A DNA stretch of 64,000 nucleotides from Variovorax sp. PAMC 28711 (GTDB lineage Bacteria; Pseudomonadota; Gammaproteobacteria; Burkholderiales; Burkholderiaceae_C). Every line of letters starts with the position of its first letter. The stretch's first letter is position 1. The DNA lies in the NCBI RefSeq assembly GCF_001577265.1, contig NZ_CP014517.1, positions 2,533,001-2,597,000 on the forward strand. Reading direction: 5' to 3'. The notes under the pieces were generated by a model. The model was not told the origin of the DNA. It ran no database searches and saw nothing but the letters and a program-made list of their open reading frames with translations. Position numbers and translations under genes: made by a program. Shown in pieces: positions 44,176-52,484 of the stretch.

Positions 44176-45953
44176 GCGACCAAGACAGCGACGACCGCAC
44201 GCAGGTCATCACTGGCGGCGCGTTGCCGGTGTCCACGCGCATGCCGGTGTCCGGCCCGCCCGCCGCGACCGAGGCCGGCGTGTTGCCCGCGGGCAGCCGC
44301 GTGGCGGAGTTCGAGATCACCGGCCTGGTCGGGCAGGGCGGCTTCGGCGCGGTGTACGAAGCGTGGGACCACACGCTCGAGCGCGTCGTCGCCATCAAGG
44401 AATACCTGCCGGTGTCGTTGTCGACGCGGCAGGCCGACGGCACGGTGGTGCCGTTGTCCGAGCGGCATCGTGAAACCTTCGACCTGGGCATGCGCAGCTT
44501 CATCAACGAAGCGCGGTTGCTGGCGCAGTTCGACCATCCGTCGCTGCTCAAGGTGTACCGCTTCTGGCAGGAGGGCGGCACCACCTACATGGTGATGCCG
44601 TTCTACCGCGGCGACACGCTGCGCCAGGCGCTGGCCGCCATTCCCGCGGGGGTCGACGAAGGTTGGTTGCTGCGCATCATGGACGGCGTGACGCAGGCGC
44701 TCGCCGTGATGCACGCCGCCAACTGCTACCACCGCGACATCGCGCCCGACAACATCATCCTGCTGGAGCACTCGGGCCGGCCGGTGGTGCTCGACTTCGG
44801 CGCCGCGCGCCGCGTGATCACCGACAAGACGCAGGCGATCACCGTCATCCTGAAGCCGGGTTACGCGCCGATCGAGCAATACGCCGAGATGCCCGACATG
44901 TCCCAGGGCGCCTGGACCGATGTGTATGCGCTCGCCGCCGTCATGCACGTGGCCGTGTGCGGACGCGCGCCGCCGCCGTCGGTGGCGCGGCTCCTGTCCG
45001 ACAGCTACGTGCCGCTGGCCGGCAACGAGCTCCTGCGCCAGCATTACAGCGTCGGCACACTCTCGGCGATCGATGCCGGGCTCGGCGTGCGGCCCGAAGC
45101 GCGACCGCAATCGATGGCCGCGCTGCGCGATGCGCTGGGGCTGGGACTGGAGGGTGCGCAGACCGGCGCGCCCGCGTGTGCGCCATCGTCCGGTGTGCAT
45201 CGGTCACCCCCTGCGCCCCCTGCACCGAAGGCGCCCCCAGCGGCTTCAGCGGGCAAGGGCAAGGTCATCGCGGCCGTGGCAGCGTTGGCGCTCGTCACGA
45301 CGGCGGCGGTCGGCTGGTGGCTGCAGGGCCGTACGCCGGAGGCCGGGCCCGCCACGATGGGGAGGGTCACCCCGCCCGACGACCCAATCGCCCAGGCGCC
45401 GGTGCCGCCAGTGACGCCGCCACCCCCAGCGCCGGTCGCTGCGAAGACTGCCGCCGAGTCGCTCGCTGCGATCGGCGCGGGCGCAACGACGGGCTTCGAC
45501 GTGGTCGCCACACCGAAGAATGCGGAAGTCACCATCAAGAAGGACAGGCTCGCGTTCGACGTGAAGAGCAATCGTGATGGCTACGTCTACGTGTACCTGC
45601 TGTCCAGCGGCGGCGAGATGTTCATGCTGTTCCCGAACCTGCTGGACAAGTACAACAAGATCACCGCGGGCAGAACGGTCTCGCTGCCGCGCGCGTCTTG
45701 GCCGATGGACGCGGGCGGCCCGGCCGGCACCGACGAATTCGCGGTGGTGGTGAGCGAACGCGAGCGCGATTTCTCCGCCTCGGGCATGCAGAACGACGGC
45801 GTCTTCCCGCAGTTCCCGCTGCCGGTGCTCGCCGCGCTGGAAGCCACGCGTGGCAGCGGGCCGTCGCCGCTCGTCGGCAGGCCCGTGTGTCCGGGCAGCA
45901 ACCCGTGCAACGACGTCTACGGCGTCGGGTATTTCAAGATCGTCGAGAAGTAA
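44172..45953 (+). CDS. ppkA: T6SS serine/threonine kinase (PpkA-like) with DUF4384 domain
   Basis: 593 aa. The Hanks-type kinase domain spans about residues 47-300. The Gly loop is GLVGQGGFGAVYEAWD, the ATP lysine is Lys76 in VAIKEYLP, the catalytic loop is CYHRDIAPDNIILL (Asp189) and the DFG motif is VVLDFGAARR. A Pro/Ala-rich linker leads to a single membrane helix (VIAAVAALALVTTAAVGWWL, about 365-385). The periplasmic part has Pro-rich sequence and a DUF4384 domain (FDVKSNRDGYVYVYLLSSGG, MFMLFPN, NPCNDVYGVGYFKIVEK). PpkA phosphorylates Fha to start T6SS assembly. It is coupled to tagF. The periplasmic domain may sense envelope contact. Confidence 0.9.
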   Translation: MSDQDSDDRTQVITGGALPVSTRMPVSGPPAATEAGVLPAGSRVAEFEITGLVGQGGFGAVYEAWDHTLERVVAIKEYLPVSLSTRQADGTVVPLSERHRETFDLGMRSFINEARLLAQFDHPSLLKVYRFWQEGGTTYMVMPFYRGDTLRQALAAIPAGVDEGWLLRIMDGVTQALAVMHAANCYHRDIAPDNIILLEHSGRPVVLDFGAARRVITDKTQAITVILKPGYAPIEQYAEMPDMSQGAWTDVYALAAVMHVAVCGRAPPPSVARLLSDSYVPLAGNELLRQHYSVGTLSAIDAGLGVRPEARPQSMAALRDALGLGLEGAQTGAPACAPSSGVHRSPPAPPAPKAPPAASAGKGKVIAAVAALALVTTAAVGWWLQGRTPEAGPATMGRVTPPDDPIAQAPVPPVTPPPPAPVAAKTAAESLAAIGAGATTGFDVVATPKNAEVTIKKDRLAFDVKSNRDGYVYVYLLSSGGEMFMLFPNLLDKYNKITAGRTVSLPRASWPMDAGGPAGTDEFAVVVSERERDFSASGMQNDGVFPQFPLPVLAALEATRGSGPSPLVGRPVCPGSNPCNDVYGVGYFKIVEK

Positions 45954-45978
45954 ATCGTCTTCAAGACCAGGAGTTTTC

Positions 45979-47544
45979 ATGACCACCCCTTCGCCCCTCA
46001 TCCGACCCGTTCTTCATCGGTCGGCCATGCTCCTTCTGGCGACGCTTGCGGGGTGTGCTTACAGCCCTGCGCCGGCGCCCGCGCCGGTGGTCGCGTCGGC
46101 CGAACCGGCGGCGGCCGCGCCACGACCGCCATCGAGTGGTCCGGGTGCCGCCAGCGTGGCCGGCGCGGCGCGCACCTTCTCCACCCAGCTGGCCACCTAC
46201 ACCGCGGTCGGCTTCGAATCGGTGCCCGGCTGGGGTCGCGACGATTTCGCGGAAAGCTGGCCGGCGTTTCTGGGCAGCTGCAAGGTGCTCACCGGCCGCG
46301 GCGCCGAATGGAAGGCGGTGTGCGATCGCGCCCGCGCCGTCAACGACAAGAGCAACCCGGCGATCCGTGGCTTCTTCGAATCCGAGTTCGCGGCCTACCA
46401 GATCCGCGACGACGACCGCAGGCCCGATGGCGTGGTCACCGGCTACTTCGAGCCGGAGATCAACGGCAACCGCAGCTACGCGCCGCCCTACATCTATCCC
46501 GTCTACGGCCAGCCCGAAGACATGCTGTTCGTCGATGCGCGCAAGCTGCCGCCGGGCAGCGGCACGGTGGCGGTGCGGGTCCAGGGCCGCGACGTGATCG
46601 TGCAGACGGGCCTGAGCACGCGCGACATGGGCGCACCCGGGCTGTATGCGCTCGACCTCTCGGCCGTCACGCGCGACACGCTCGACCGCAAGGTGCGGCT
46701 GCGCATCGACGGCAAGCAGGTGCTGCCGTACTACACGCGGGAAGAAATCGAGACGCGCGGGGCGCCCAATGCCCGCGTGCTGGCCTTCGTGAACAGCGCC
46801 ACCGCGTTGTACGAAATGCAGATCCAGGGCTCTGGCCGCATCCGCCTGCCGAACGGCGAGGTGATCCGCGTTGCCTACGCCGAGCAGAACGGCCAGCCGT
46901 TCCGCCCCACGCTCGCGCAGAACGCGGCTGGCAAGCCGCGCAGTGCGGTGCGCACCCGCGGCGGTGCCATCGAGCTCGAAGTGGACGACGACGATGGCGA
47001 CGACCTCACGGCGGTCAAGACGCGCGGCTTCACGCTGGCACGGCCGGCCGCCAGCGGCGCGGTGATGGTGCCGGGCCGTCAGGCCTCGGGCGCGGTCACC
47101 GGCTCCGGCATCAAGGATCCGAGCTACGTGTTCTTCAAGGAGGCGGCGGGCGGCGCGGGCGGACCGGTCGGCGCGTTCGGCGTGCCGCTGTCGGCGGGCC
47201 GCTCGATCGCGGTCGATCCGCGCAGCACGCCGCTCGGCTTTCCGGTGTTTGTTTCGACGCGCGCGCCCGGCACCGGCGCGCCGATGCAGCGCCTCACCAT
47301 CGCGCAGGACACCGGCGGCGCGATCCGCGGCGCGGTGCGGGCCGACTACTTCTTCGGCAATGGCACGCAGGCCGCGACCAACGCGCGCCGCATGAAGGAG
47401 CGCGGCCAGCTCTGGATCCTGTTGCCGCGCGGCCTGGCCGTGGCGGCCGCATCGACCTCGTCGATCCGCACCCGCGGCGGCGCGGTCGGCCCGAACCTTC
47501 CGCAGTGCCTCGTGCCGGTCGAAGGCCAGTGCGTGGACGACTGA
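45979..47544 (+). CDS. mltA: MltA-type membrane-bound lytic transglycosylase in the T6SS operon
   Basis: 521 aa, with a well-placed AGGAG. A lipoprotein signal ends LATLAGC (Cys26). Residues about 90-500 match MltA: GFESVPGWGRDDFAESWPAF, VVTGYFEPEINGNRSYAPPY, YTREEIETRG, VNSATALYEMQIQGSGRI, RLPNGEVIRVAYAEQNGQPF, PSYVFFKEA and the 3D-domain catalytic Asp in LTIAQDTGGAIRGAVRADYF (Asp444). Between 'QPFRP' and 'PSYVFF' there is an acidic and Arg-rich insertion (EVDDDDGDDLTAVKTRG and similar) of about 85 residues. MltA cleaves glycan strands to form 1,6-anhydro ends. Its place in the cluster suggests local wall opening for the machine. Confidence 0.85.
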   Translation: MTTPSPLIRPVLHRSAMLLLATLAGCAYSPAPAPAPVVASAEPAAAAPRPPSSGPGAASVAGAARTFSTQLATYTAVGFESVPGWGRDDFAESWPAFLGSCKVLTGRGAEWKAVCDRARAVNDKSNPAIRGFFESEFAAYQIRDDDRRPDGVVTGYFEPEINGNRSYAPPYIYPVYGQPEDMLFVDARKLPPGSGTVAVRVQGRDVIVQTGLSTRDMGAPGLYALDLSAVTRDTLDRKVRLRIDGKQVLPYYTREEIETRGAPNARVLAFVNSATALYEMQIQGSGRIRLPNGEVIRVAYAEQNGQPFRPTLAQNAAGKPRSAVRTRGGAIELEVDDDDGDDLTAVKTRGFTLARPAASGAVMVPGRQASGAVTGSGIKDPSYVFFKEAAGGAGGPVGAFGVPLSAGRSIAVDPRSTPLGFPVFVSTRAPGTGAPMQRLTIAQDTGGAIRGAVRADYFFGNGTQAATNARRMKERGQLWILLPRGLAVAAASTSSIRTRGGAVGPNLPQCLVPVEGQCVDD

Positions 47545-47594
47545 ACGCAGGCGCGCCGGCACCGATCCCCTTTTTGCCGTTGACGGAGACCCCC

Positions 47595-48149
47595 ATGTCA
47601 GACATTGCCACTGGACGACTCGACACCACCGAAGCCCTGCGCCTCCTTGAGCTGGCCTCGGGCAGCAACGACTTGGCGATGTCGATCGAGAACGACAAGA
47701 CGCCGGTCGAAGGCGAATCCACCCGGGTCTACAGCGACGGCAAGCAGCGCCTGGACGTGATGGGCTACGCGCTGCACACGGCGCGCCGCAACGTCGCCAC
47801 CGCGGTCGGCGCGGGCGGCGTCACGTCGACGCTGACCATCGTTCGGCGGAGCGACGCCGCCACCGCCACGCTTGCCAGCCTGCTGAGCAGCAACAACGAC
47901 AGGCTGAAGCTGACGCTGTCGGTCTACCGCGCGGGCGGTGCTGCGTCCAAGGACACCGATCCGATGATCCAGTACCTCTACGAGGGCGCGCGCATCGCGG
48001 AGATGCTGCTGCTGACCGGCGGCGCGACCGGGGCGCCCTGCGAGGTCATCCGCTTCAGCTTCCGCCAACTGACGATCGAATCCGCGCCGCAGACCGGGAC
48101 CGGCGCGCGCGGCGCCGTCCGGACCAGCACCTTCTCCATGGCCGACTGA
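47595..48149 (+). CDS. hcp: Hcp-family T6SS tube protein (divergent)
   Basis: 184 aa, a little longer than the usual 160-170. Hcp-like elements, in order, are GESTRVYSDGKQRLDVMGYA (the KGES region), TSTLTIVRRSDAATATLASL, NDRLKLTLSVYRAG, YLYEGARIAEMLLLTGG and the characteristic CEVIRFSFRQLTIES. Hcp stacks as hexameric rings to form the inner tube. A GGAG ribosome site precedes the ATG. The position between the mltA gene and tagJ fits, as hcp usually sits before tagJ-tssE. tssB and tssC, often just upstream of hcp, are absent here. The similarity is judged by eye and is the least certain of the structural calls. Confidence 0.7.
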   Translation: MSDIATGRLDTTEALRLLELASGSNDLAMSIENDKTPVEGESTRVYSDGKQRLDVMGYALHTARRNVATAVGAGGVTSTLTIVRRSDAATATLASLLSSNNDRLKLTLSVYRAGGAASKDTDPMIQYLYEGARIAEMLLLTGGATGAPCEVIRFSFRQLTIESAPQTGTGARGAVRTSTFSMAD

Positions 48150-48189
48150 GCGCACGGTTTTCAAGATTTCACCGCTTCAAGGAGTTCCC

Positions 48190-49011
48190 ATGTCCGCTTC
48201 AGACCGGTTGAAGGCGTCCGATCCGGCCGGTGCGCTCAAGGCGCTCACCGACGAGGTGCGCGCCAGGCCCGGCGACAGCAAGCACCGCGTGTTCCTCGCG
48301 CAGCTGCTGTGTGTGCTCGGGCAATGGGAGCGCGCGCTCAACCAGCTCTCGGTCGCGGCCGAGCTCGATGCGCTCGCGGTGCCGATGAAGCAGGTCTACG
48401 GCGAGGCCATCCGCTGCGAAGGCGTGCGCACCGAGGTGTTCGCGGGGCGCCGCACGCCGATGGTGTTCGGCCAGCCCGACGAATGGCTCGCACTCCTGAT
48501 CGAATCGCTGCTGCGGCGCGGCCGCGGCGAAACAGCATTGGCCGAGGAATTGAGGCAACGCGCCTTCGAGGCCGCGCCCGCCACCGCCGGCACGCTGGAC
48601 GGCACGTCCTTCGAGTGGCTGGCCGATGCCGACATGCGCCTCGGGCCGGTGCTCGAAGCCTTCGTCAACGGCAAGTACTACTGGATTCCGTACGCACGGC
48701 TCGCGCACATCAAGATCGATCCACCCGAAGACCTGCGCGACTGCGTGTGGCTGCCGGCGCATCTGGAATTCGAGAACGGCGGCGAGTCCCTGGCGCTGAT
48801 CCCGGTGCGCTACGAAGGTTCGGAGGCCCGTGCCGACGGAGCCCTTCAACTCGCCCGCAAGACCGAGTGGCGCGAACTGCAGCCGCAAGTGTGGGTGGGC
48901 GCCGGCCAGCGTGTGCTCGGGAGCGACGCGGGCGATCACCCATTCATGGAGATTCGCGAGATTCTGTTCACCGGTGCACAGCCCGCAGGCGAGGAGTCGG
49001 TCGATGGCTGA
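48190..49011 (+). CDS. tagJ: T6SS accessory protein TagJ (ImpE)
   Basis: 273 aa, AAGGAG upstream. The first part is TPR-like (ALKALTDEVRARPGDSKHRV, FLAQLLCVLGQWERALNQLS). The second carries the ImpE signature (FEWLADADMRLGPVLEAFVN, GKYYWIPYARLAHIKIDPPE, LRDCVWLPAHLEFENGGESL). In Pseudomonas TagJ binds the TssB sheath subunit and is thought to help ClpV-mediated sheath disassembly, so its presence implies a compatible TssB elsewhere. It overlaps tssE by eight bases. Confidence 0.9.
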   Translation: MSASDRLKASDPAGALKALTDEVRARPGDSKHRVFLAQLLCVLGQWERALNQLSVAAELDALAVPMKQVYGEAIRCEGVRTEVFAGRRTPMVFGQPDEWLALLIESLLRRGRGETALAEELRQRAFEAAPATAGTLDGTSFEWLADADMRLGPVLEAFVNGKYYWIPYARLAHIKIDPPEDLRDCVWLPAHLEFENGGESLALIPVRYEGSEARADGALQLARKTEWRELQPQVWVGAGQRVLGSDAGDHPFMEIREILFTGAQPAGEESVDG

Positions 49012-49522
49012 CACCTCGGCGCAAGAGCGCCTGCAGCCGTCGCTGCTCGACCGCCTGGTCGACCTCGCGCCGAACGAGCAGCGCGAGAGCGACGACAAGC
49101 GCACGCTCACCAAACAGGCACTGCGCCAGGCGGTGCTGCGCGACCTGAGCTGGCTCTTCAATGCGACCGGCTACGGCCTCGCATTCGACGACAAGCACCA
49201 TCCGCAGGCGGCGCGGTCGGTCATCAACTACGGATTGCCTATGCTGTCCGGCCAGTTCACGTCCAGCGTGCAGCGTGTCAGCATGGAACAGGCTCTGAAG
49301 AACGCGATCATGCAGTTCGAGCCGCGCATCCTGCCCCGCACCCTCGAAGTCGAACTTGTCATGGAAGGCCCAGCCCTTGATTCCCACAACCGCATCGGGC
49401 TGCAGATTCGCGGCATGCTCTGGGCGCAGCCCGTGCCGCTGGAATTCCTGATGCGCAGCCGCATCGACCTCGAGGAAGGGCGCATCGACATCGAGGACAC
49501 GGGTCACCCGGGTTCGCGCTGA
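49004..49522 (+). CDS. tssE: T6SS baseplate protein TssE (gp25-like)
   Basis: 172 aa. The protein opens ERLQPSLLDRLVDLAPNEQR. The gp25 core follows: LRQAVLRDLSWLFNATGYGL, SVINYGLPMLSGQFTSSVQR and the conserved FEPRILPRTLEVELVME. TssE is the phage gp25 homologue that seeds sheath polymerisation on the baseplate. The GTCGATGG start lies in tagJ's 3' end, and tssF begins three bases after its stop. Confidence 0.94.
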   Translation: MADTSAQERLQPSLLDRLVDLAPNEQRESDDKRTLTKQALRQAVLRDLSWLFNATGYGLAFDDKHHPQAARSVINYGLPMLSGQFTSSVQRVSMEQALKNAIMQFEPRILPRTLEVELVMEGPALDSHNRIGLQIRGMLWAQPVPLEFLMRSRIDLEEGRIDIEDTGHPGSR

Positions 49523-49525
49523 TCC

Positions 49526-51418
49526 ATGGACCCCCGCCTCCTGAACCTGTACGAGCAGGAGCTGCGCTACTTCAGGGAAAGCTCCGGCGAATTCGCGCGT
49601 GCCTTTCCCAAGATCGCGCACCGCCTGGGTATCGAGGGGCAGGAGGTCGCCGACCCGTACGTGGAGCGGCTGATCGAGGCGACGGCGTTCCTCTCGGCGC
49701 GCGTCGGGCTCAAGCTCGATGCGGAATATCCGCGCTTCACGGGGCACCTGCTCGACATCGTCTATCCGCACTTCATGGCGCCCACGCCGTCGATGACGGT
49801 GGTGGCCTGCACCCCCGAACTCGACGACGCGAGCCTCGCCACCGGCCCGACCCTGCCGCGCGGCAGCGGCCTGCGCGCCCGCCAGGCCGTCGGCCAGAAC
49901 ACGCATTGCGAGTTCCGCACCAGCCGCGCGCTGCGCGTGTGGCCGATCACGCTCACGCGCGCGCAGTACTTCACCTATGCGCCCGACTTGCCGTTGAACC
50001 AGCATCCGCAGGCGCGCGACATCCGCGGCGGCGTGCGCATGCAGTTGCGCGCCACCGCCGGCCTCACCTTCGACAAGATGCCGGTCGACGAACTCGTGCT
50101 GCATTTCGGCGGCGCCGACGACGTGGCCTGGCAGCTGCACGAATGTTTCCTCGGCAAGCCGATCGCCGTGCTGGTGCAGCCGCTCGGCGCGGGGGGCACG
50201 GCGTCCGGCGCGCTGCGCACCTTGCCGGCCAGCGTGATCCATCCGGTGGGGTTCGACGAAGACGAGTCGCTGCTGCCGGTCACGGCGACCGGCTTCTCGG
50301 GGTTCCGGCTGGTGCAGGAGTACTTCGCGTTCCCGCAGCGCTTCCAGTTCGTGCGCATCGACGGTCTGCAGGCGGTGCTGCGCGGCATGAACACGGCCGC
50401 GGTCGAGATCGTCGTGCTGTTCTCGCGCGGCGACGCGTCGCTCGAAAAGCTGGTGAGTGCCGACAACCTGCTCCTGAACTGCGTGCCGGCGGTCAATCTC
50501 TTCACCAAACGACTGGACCGCGTGGCGGTGAACGAGGGCGTGAGCGAGTTCCACCTGGTGCCCGACCGCACGCGGCCACAGGACTTCGAGGTGCATTCGG
50601 TGGCCGAGGTCATCGGGCACGGCGCACCCGGCGCGGCCGAGAGCGCGAAGGAGCTGGTGTTCCACCCGTTCTACGCGGCCTTCCACGACAGCCGGCACAG
50701 CCACCCGGCCTACTACACGACCACGCGCGAGCCGCGTGCGCTGTCGGCCCGGCAACGCACCGAAGGGCACCGCAGCAGCCACATCGGCTCCGAGGTCTAC
50801 ATGCAGGTGGTCGATCCGCAGCAGGCACCGTATGCAAGGAGCCTTCGGCAACTGGCGGTGACCGCGCTCGTCACCAACCGCGACCTGCCGCTCCTCATGC
50901 CGCTCGGCCGCGACAACGATTTCGATTGCGTCGACTCCTTCCCGGTGCAGCGCGTTCGCATGGTGCGCGGGCCCTCGCGGCCGGTGTCGCCGGTGGTGAG
51001 CCAGGGGCTCGGCTGGCGCGTGGTCGACCACCTCGCGCTCAACTACCTGTCGCTCGGCGGGAGCGACGCGCACAAGAACGCCGCCGCCGTGCGCGAGATG
51101 CTCATGCTCTATGCCGTGCATGCCGACGAGGCGCGCCAGGTGCAAGTGCGCGGCCTGCTGTCGGTGTCTTCGAAACCCGTGGCGCGGCGCCTGCCGATGG
51201 CGGGGCCGATCGCGTTCGGGCGTGGCCTGGAAGTGACGATCGAAATCGACCGCAACGCCTTCCACGGCCAGAGCGCGTTCCTCTTCGGCGCGGTGCTGGC
51301 GCAGTATTTCGCGCGCCACGTCGAGGTCAATCATTTCGTCGAGACCGCAATCGCCGTGGCGGGCAAGGGCGAGCTCATGCGCTGGAGGCCGATGTGCGGG
51401 ACGCGACCGGTGATGTGA
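49526..51418 (+). CDS. tssF: T6SS baseplate protein TssF
   Basis: 630 aa. The N-terminus MDPRLLNLYEQELRYFRESS is typical, followed by GEFARAFPKIAHRLGIEGQE and DPYVERLIEATAFLSARVGL. Later signature segments are TGHLLDIVYPHFMAPTPSMT, NAAAVREMLMLYAVHADEAR and FARHVEVNHFVETAIAVAGK. TssF is a gp6-like wedge component that works with TssG. It has no clear Shine-Dalgarno of its own and is only three bases past tssE, so coupled translation is likely. Its last 25 bases carry the likely tssG start. Confidence 0.95.
   Translation: MDPRLLNLYEQELRYFRESSGEFARAFPKIAHRLGIEGQEVADPYVERLIEATAFLSARVGLKLDAEYPRFTGHLLDIVYPHFMAPTPSMTVVACTPELDDASLATGPTLPRGSGLRARQAVGQNTHCEFRTSRALRVWPITLTRAQYFTYAPDLPLNQHPQARDIRGGVRMQLRATAGLTFDKMPVDELVLHFGGADDVAWQLHECFLGKPIAVLVQPLGAGGTASGALRTLPASVIHPVGFDEDESLLPVTATGFSGFRLVQEYFAFPQRFQFVRIDGLQAVLRGMNTAAVEIVVLFSRGDASLEKLVSADNLLLNCVPAVNLFTKRLDRVAVNEGVSEFHLVPDRTRPQDFEVHSVAEVIGHGAPGAAESAKELVFHPFYAAFHDSRHSHPAYYTTTREPRALSARQRTEGHRSSHIGSEVYMQVVDPQQAPYARSLRQLAVTALVTNRDLPLLMPLGRDNDFDCVDSFPVQRVRMVRGPSRPVSPVVSQGLGWRVVDHLALNYLSLGGSDAHKNAAAVREMLMLYAVHADEARQVQVRGLLSVSSKPVARRLPMAGPIAFGRGLEVTIEIDRNAFHGQSAFLFGAVLAQYFARHVEVNHFVETAIAVAGKGELMRWRPMCGTRPVM
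51384..51388 (+). promoter_or_regulatory. Shine-Dalgarno GGAGG that sets the tssG start
   Basis: GGAGG inside the end of tssF lies five bases before GTG 51394 and 26 before the other in-frame GTG at 51415, so it favours the earlier start for tssG. Confidence 0.55.
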
Positions 51419-52440
51419 CGCCGTCGGCGGCCGCACGCGTCGGCGCGCACCTCGTGGCCGTGGCGCACGAGCCGTGGGCCTTCGACTACTACGCGCTGAT
51501 GCGGCGCCTGGAAGCGATCGCCGAAACCAGCCCGCGCTGGGGCCGTGCGCTGCTGCCGAGCGCCGAGCCGTTGCGTGTCGGGCAGGAGCCGTCGCTCTCG
51601 TTCGCGCCCGCGACCTTCAGCCGCTTCGAGGCGGCCACCGAGGTGTCGGCGCCGCGCCTGCGCCAGCACTTCTTCGGCTACATCGGGCCCAACGGTCCGC
51701 TGCCGGTGCACCTGTCCGACTTCATCCGCGAGCGCTTCATCAACCATGGCGACGCGACCTGGATGGCGTTTCTCGACTCCTTCTCGCACCGCTTCTCGCT
51801 GCACCTGTACCGGGCCTGGGCACAGGCGCGGCCGGCGGTCGCGCTCGACCGGCCGGGCGAGGATGCGTTTCGGCTTCAGGTCGGTGCGCTGGTCGGCGCC
51901 GGCACCGCGACGCGCAACGGTCGCGACGAGATCCACGACGACGCGCGCCTGCACTTCGCGGGCTGGCTCGCCCGCCGCGTGCACAACGCGGAAGGCGTGG
52001 AGTCGGTGCTGTGCAGCTACTTCGGCGTGCCGGTGCGGCTGGAGCGCTGGGTCGGCCACTGGATGGCGCTGCCGACGACGGAGCTCACGCGGCTCGGGCG
52101 GGGCGAGGTCTCGCGTTCGATGGGGCTGGGCGCGATGCTGGGGCGGCGCGCCTGGGACCGCCAGCACCGCGTACGGCTGCACCTCGGGCCGCTCTCGCTC
52201 GCGCAATACAAGGTCTTCCTGCCGACCGGCACCGCGCGACCGGTGCTGCAGCGCTGGATGCAGCAGCTGCTCGGCGACGAGCTCGAATGGGATGCCGAAC
52301 TCATCCTCGAAAAACGCGAAGTGCCGCCGACGCACCTTGGCCAGCAAGCGGGCAACGCGCCCCGCCTCGGCTGGTTGTCGTGGCTCGGCCAGCGACCGCG
52401 CGAGCGCGATGCGGCCGATGTGCGCATCGCCGCCACTTGA
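51394..52440 (+). CDS. tssG: T6SS baseplate protein TssG
   Basis: 348 aa from GTG (VRDATGDVTPSAAARVGAHL). The internal GGAGG supports this start; 51415 (GTG) is an alternative that would shorten the protein by seven residues. Family motifs are EPWAFDYYALMRRLEAIAE, LRQHFFGYIGPNGPLPVHLS, DFIRERFINHGDATWMAFLD, SFSHRFSLHLYRAWAQARP and GHWMALPTTELTRLG. TssG is the second wedge component, gp53-like, which binds TssF and TssE. It overlaps tssF and is 44 bases before tssH. Confidence 0.93.
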   Translation: MRDATGDVTPSAAARVGAHLVAVAHEPWAFDYYALMRRLEAIAETSPRWGRALLPSAEPLRVGQEPSLSFAPATFSRFEAATEVSAPRLRQHFFGYIGPNGPLPVHLSDFIRERFINHGDATWMAFLDSFSHRFSLHLYRAWAQARPAVALDRPGEDAFRLQVGALVGAGTATRNGRDEIHDDARLHFAGWLARRVHNAEGVESVLCSYFGVPVRLERWVGHWMALPTTELTRLGRGEVSRSMGLGAMLGRRAWDRQHRVRLHLGPLSLAQYKVFLPTGTARPVLQRWMQQLLGDELEWDAELILEKREVPPTHLGQQAGNAPRLGWLSWLGQRPRERDAADVRIAAT

Positions 52441-52484
52441 AACCGGCGTCCCTCGATTCGTCTACGAAACACACGGAGAACCTC

